In this document: positions 4,112 to 5,119 of the stretch, in pieces
Numbering within the stretch: position 1 is the first letter of the stretch
How the letters are laid out: the number at the start of each line of letters is the position of its first letter
Origin: JAVWIF01 sp036639635
Lineage (GTDB): Bacteria > Bacillota_I > Bacilli_A > Erysipelotrichales > Erysipelotrichaceae
Assembly (NCBI GenBank): GCA_036639635.1
Contig: JAVWIF010000080.1
Location: 1 to 5,119, forward strand
Length of the DNA: 5,119 bases
Direction: 5' to 3'
Program-made: the position numbers and the translations under genes
The notes under the pieces: model-generated
The model's database searches: none
Seen by the model: the letters and a program-made list of their open reading frames with translations, nothing else
Told to the model about the DNA's origin: nothing

Positions 4112-5119
4112 GTGAACGAAGTTGAAAATATAAAGGCATTATCTAATGCCTTTGGACCAAGTGGTTTTGAAGATGATGTAATTACCTATGCGAGAAAAGA
4201 AATAGAAAAAGATTGTCATGTTGAAGAAGATTCTATGCGTAATCTTTATATGCGAACAAATGAAAATAAAGAATGTGGAGTGCGTATTTTGTTGGATGCT
4301 CATAGTGATGAAGTGGGTTTTATTGTACAAGCAATTAAGCCCAATGGAACATTACAAATTTTGCCGCTAGGAGGCTGGGATCCAAAAAATATTGTAGCAA
4401 ATAAAGTGAGTATTAAAAATCATGAAGGAAAGTTGATTTCAGGAGTGGTATGCAGCAATCCAGTTCATTTTATGGATGCAGAAGAAAAAGGCAAAGAGAT
4501 AAACTTTGATCAAATACTTGTAGATGTAGGCGCTACTAGTGATCTAGAAGTAAAAGAAAGCTATCATATTGGAATAGGGTGTCCACTAGCTCCTGCAGTA
4601 GATTGTGAATATGATGAAGAACATGAAATATTTATTGGAAAAGCTATGGATTGTCGAATTGGATGTGCAGCTCTTTTACAAACAATCAAGAAAATTAGTC
4701 ATAAGAGCAATACTGTAATAGCTACCTTAAGTTCTCAAGAAGAAGTTGGGGAACGAGGAATGAAGTGTGCCATACATAAAATCCAAGCAGATATTGCTAT
4801 TTGCTTTGAGGGATGCCCAGCAGATGATACCTTTAATGAAGAGTATAAAATACAAAGTGGATTGAAAAGAGGACCGATGTTACGGCATTTTGATTGTTCT
4901 ATGATTACAAATCCAAGATTTCAACGATTTGCTTTAAATCTTTGTCAAAAATATGAAATTCCAGTACAAGAAAGTGTCCGAAAAGGCGGAGGAACAAATG
5001 GAGGAATTACACATACTTATAATATTCCAACGATTGTCATTGGAATTCCTGTACGTTATGCACATTCTTCATATGGTATTACGAGCATGATAGATTATCA
5101 AAATGCATGTAAGCTAGCA
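4112..5119 (+). CDS. M42-family metallo-aminopeptidase (partial at the right edge)
   Basis: The frame is open for 336 codons from GTG 4112 to the window end. Family members have about 340-360 residues, so only a short C-terminal tail is missing. M42 enzymes are cytoplasmic, two-metal aminopeptidases (glutamyl-aminopeptidase/TET type) that trim peptides, often as dodecamers. Visible metal and catalytic residues are H64 (in DAHSDEVGF), bridging D180 (in GKAMDCRIG), base E210 and ligand E211 (in SSQEEVGERG), E233 (in CFEGCPADDT) and H318 (in RYAHSSYG). Two differences from the common pattern are Cys in place of the second Asp in the usual DDR, and Glu233 where many members have Asp. The PDZ-like insert domain lies about 70-165. 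The start follows GGGAGA (4098-4103) at eight bases. No other start has comparable support. Substrate preference cannot be read from the sequence. Confidence 0.9.
   Translation, partial: MNEVENIKALSNAFGPSGFEDDVITYARKEIEKDCHVEEDSMRNLYMRTNENKECGVRILLDAHSDEVGFIVQAIKPNGTLQILPLGGWDPKNIVANKVSIKNHEGKLISGVVCSNPVHFMDAEEKGKEINFDQILVDVGATSDLEVKESYHIGIGCPLAPAVDCEYDEEHEIFIGKAMDCRIGCAALLQTIKKISHKSNTVIATLSSQEEVGERGMKCAIHKIQADIAICFEGCPADDTFNEEYKIQSGLKRGPMLRHFDCSMITNPRFQRFALNLCQKYEIPVQESVRKGGGTNGGITHTYNIPTIVIGIPVRYAHSSYGITSMIDYQNACKLA

Noticed and set aside
4139..4330. Open frame of 63 codons on the - strand
   Set aside because: It is antisense within the M42 peptidase gene, across its conserved metal motif, with no ribosome site.
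1..5119. Signs of a mobile or defence island
   Set aside because: I found no integrase, transposase, long terminal repeats, CRISPR repeats, toxin-antitoxin pair or attachment-site duplication of the tRNA 3' end. Gene types and base composition look uniform.

Overview
The window is AT-rich bacterial DNA with strong Shine-Dalgarno sites (GGAGG, AGGTGAT), short intergenic gaps, extended -10 promoters and hairpin-plus-T-run terminators. This points to a low-GC Firmicute. The asparagine tRNA has a G1-C72 acceptor end, as I recall from Mollicutes and their Erysipelotrichia relatives, so a gut Erysipelotrichia-type organism is my best guess. That is inference; no phylogenetic marker protein is present. 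I see no phage, IS, CRISPR or defence genes. The region reads as an ordinary chromosomal housekeeping stretch with several poorly characterised genes.

Layout, left to right. Positions 1-42 may be the last codons of an upstream + strand gene, followed by a strong intrinsic terminator (67-103). A cysteine-rich protein of unknown function (173-811, +) converges on a FlK-like hotdog thioesterase (838-1230, -). The two share one perfect 18-bp-arm bidirectional terminator that contains both stop codons. The thioesterase is divergent from a CotJC/manganese-catalase-like protein (1318-1962, +) that seems to have lost its metal ligands. The 87-bp gap between them carries an extended -10 promoter, an inverted repeat and a direct repeat. 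Next comes an eight-helix membrane protein (2042-3061, +) built from two similar four-helix halves. It is followed by deoC, deoxyribose-phosphate aldolase (3117-3779, +), then a tRNA-Asn(GTT) with its own promoter and terminator (3876-4045). The window ends inside an M42-family metallo-aminopeptidase (4112 onward, +) that is nearly complete.

The genes do not form an obvious pathway. Most have their own promoter or terminator. Only the CotJC-like, membrane-protein and deoC genes run in one direction without a convincing terminator between them, so read-through among these three is possible. deoC (deoxynucleoside catabolism), the M42 peptidase (peptide breakdown) and the thioesterase (acyl-CoA hydrolysis) are all general catabolic or clean-up functions. 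No part of the window convincingly shows a new multi-gene system. The best leads are the ligand-less CotJC-like protein, the cysteine-rich protein and the duplicated membrane protein.
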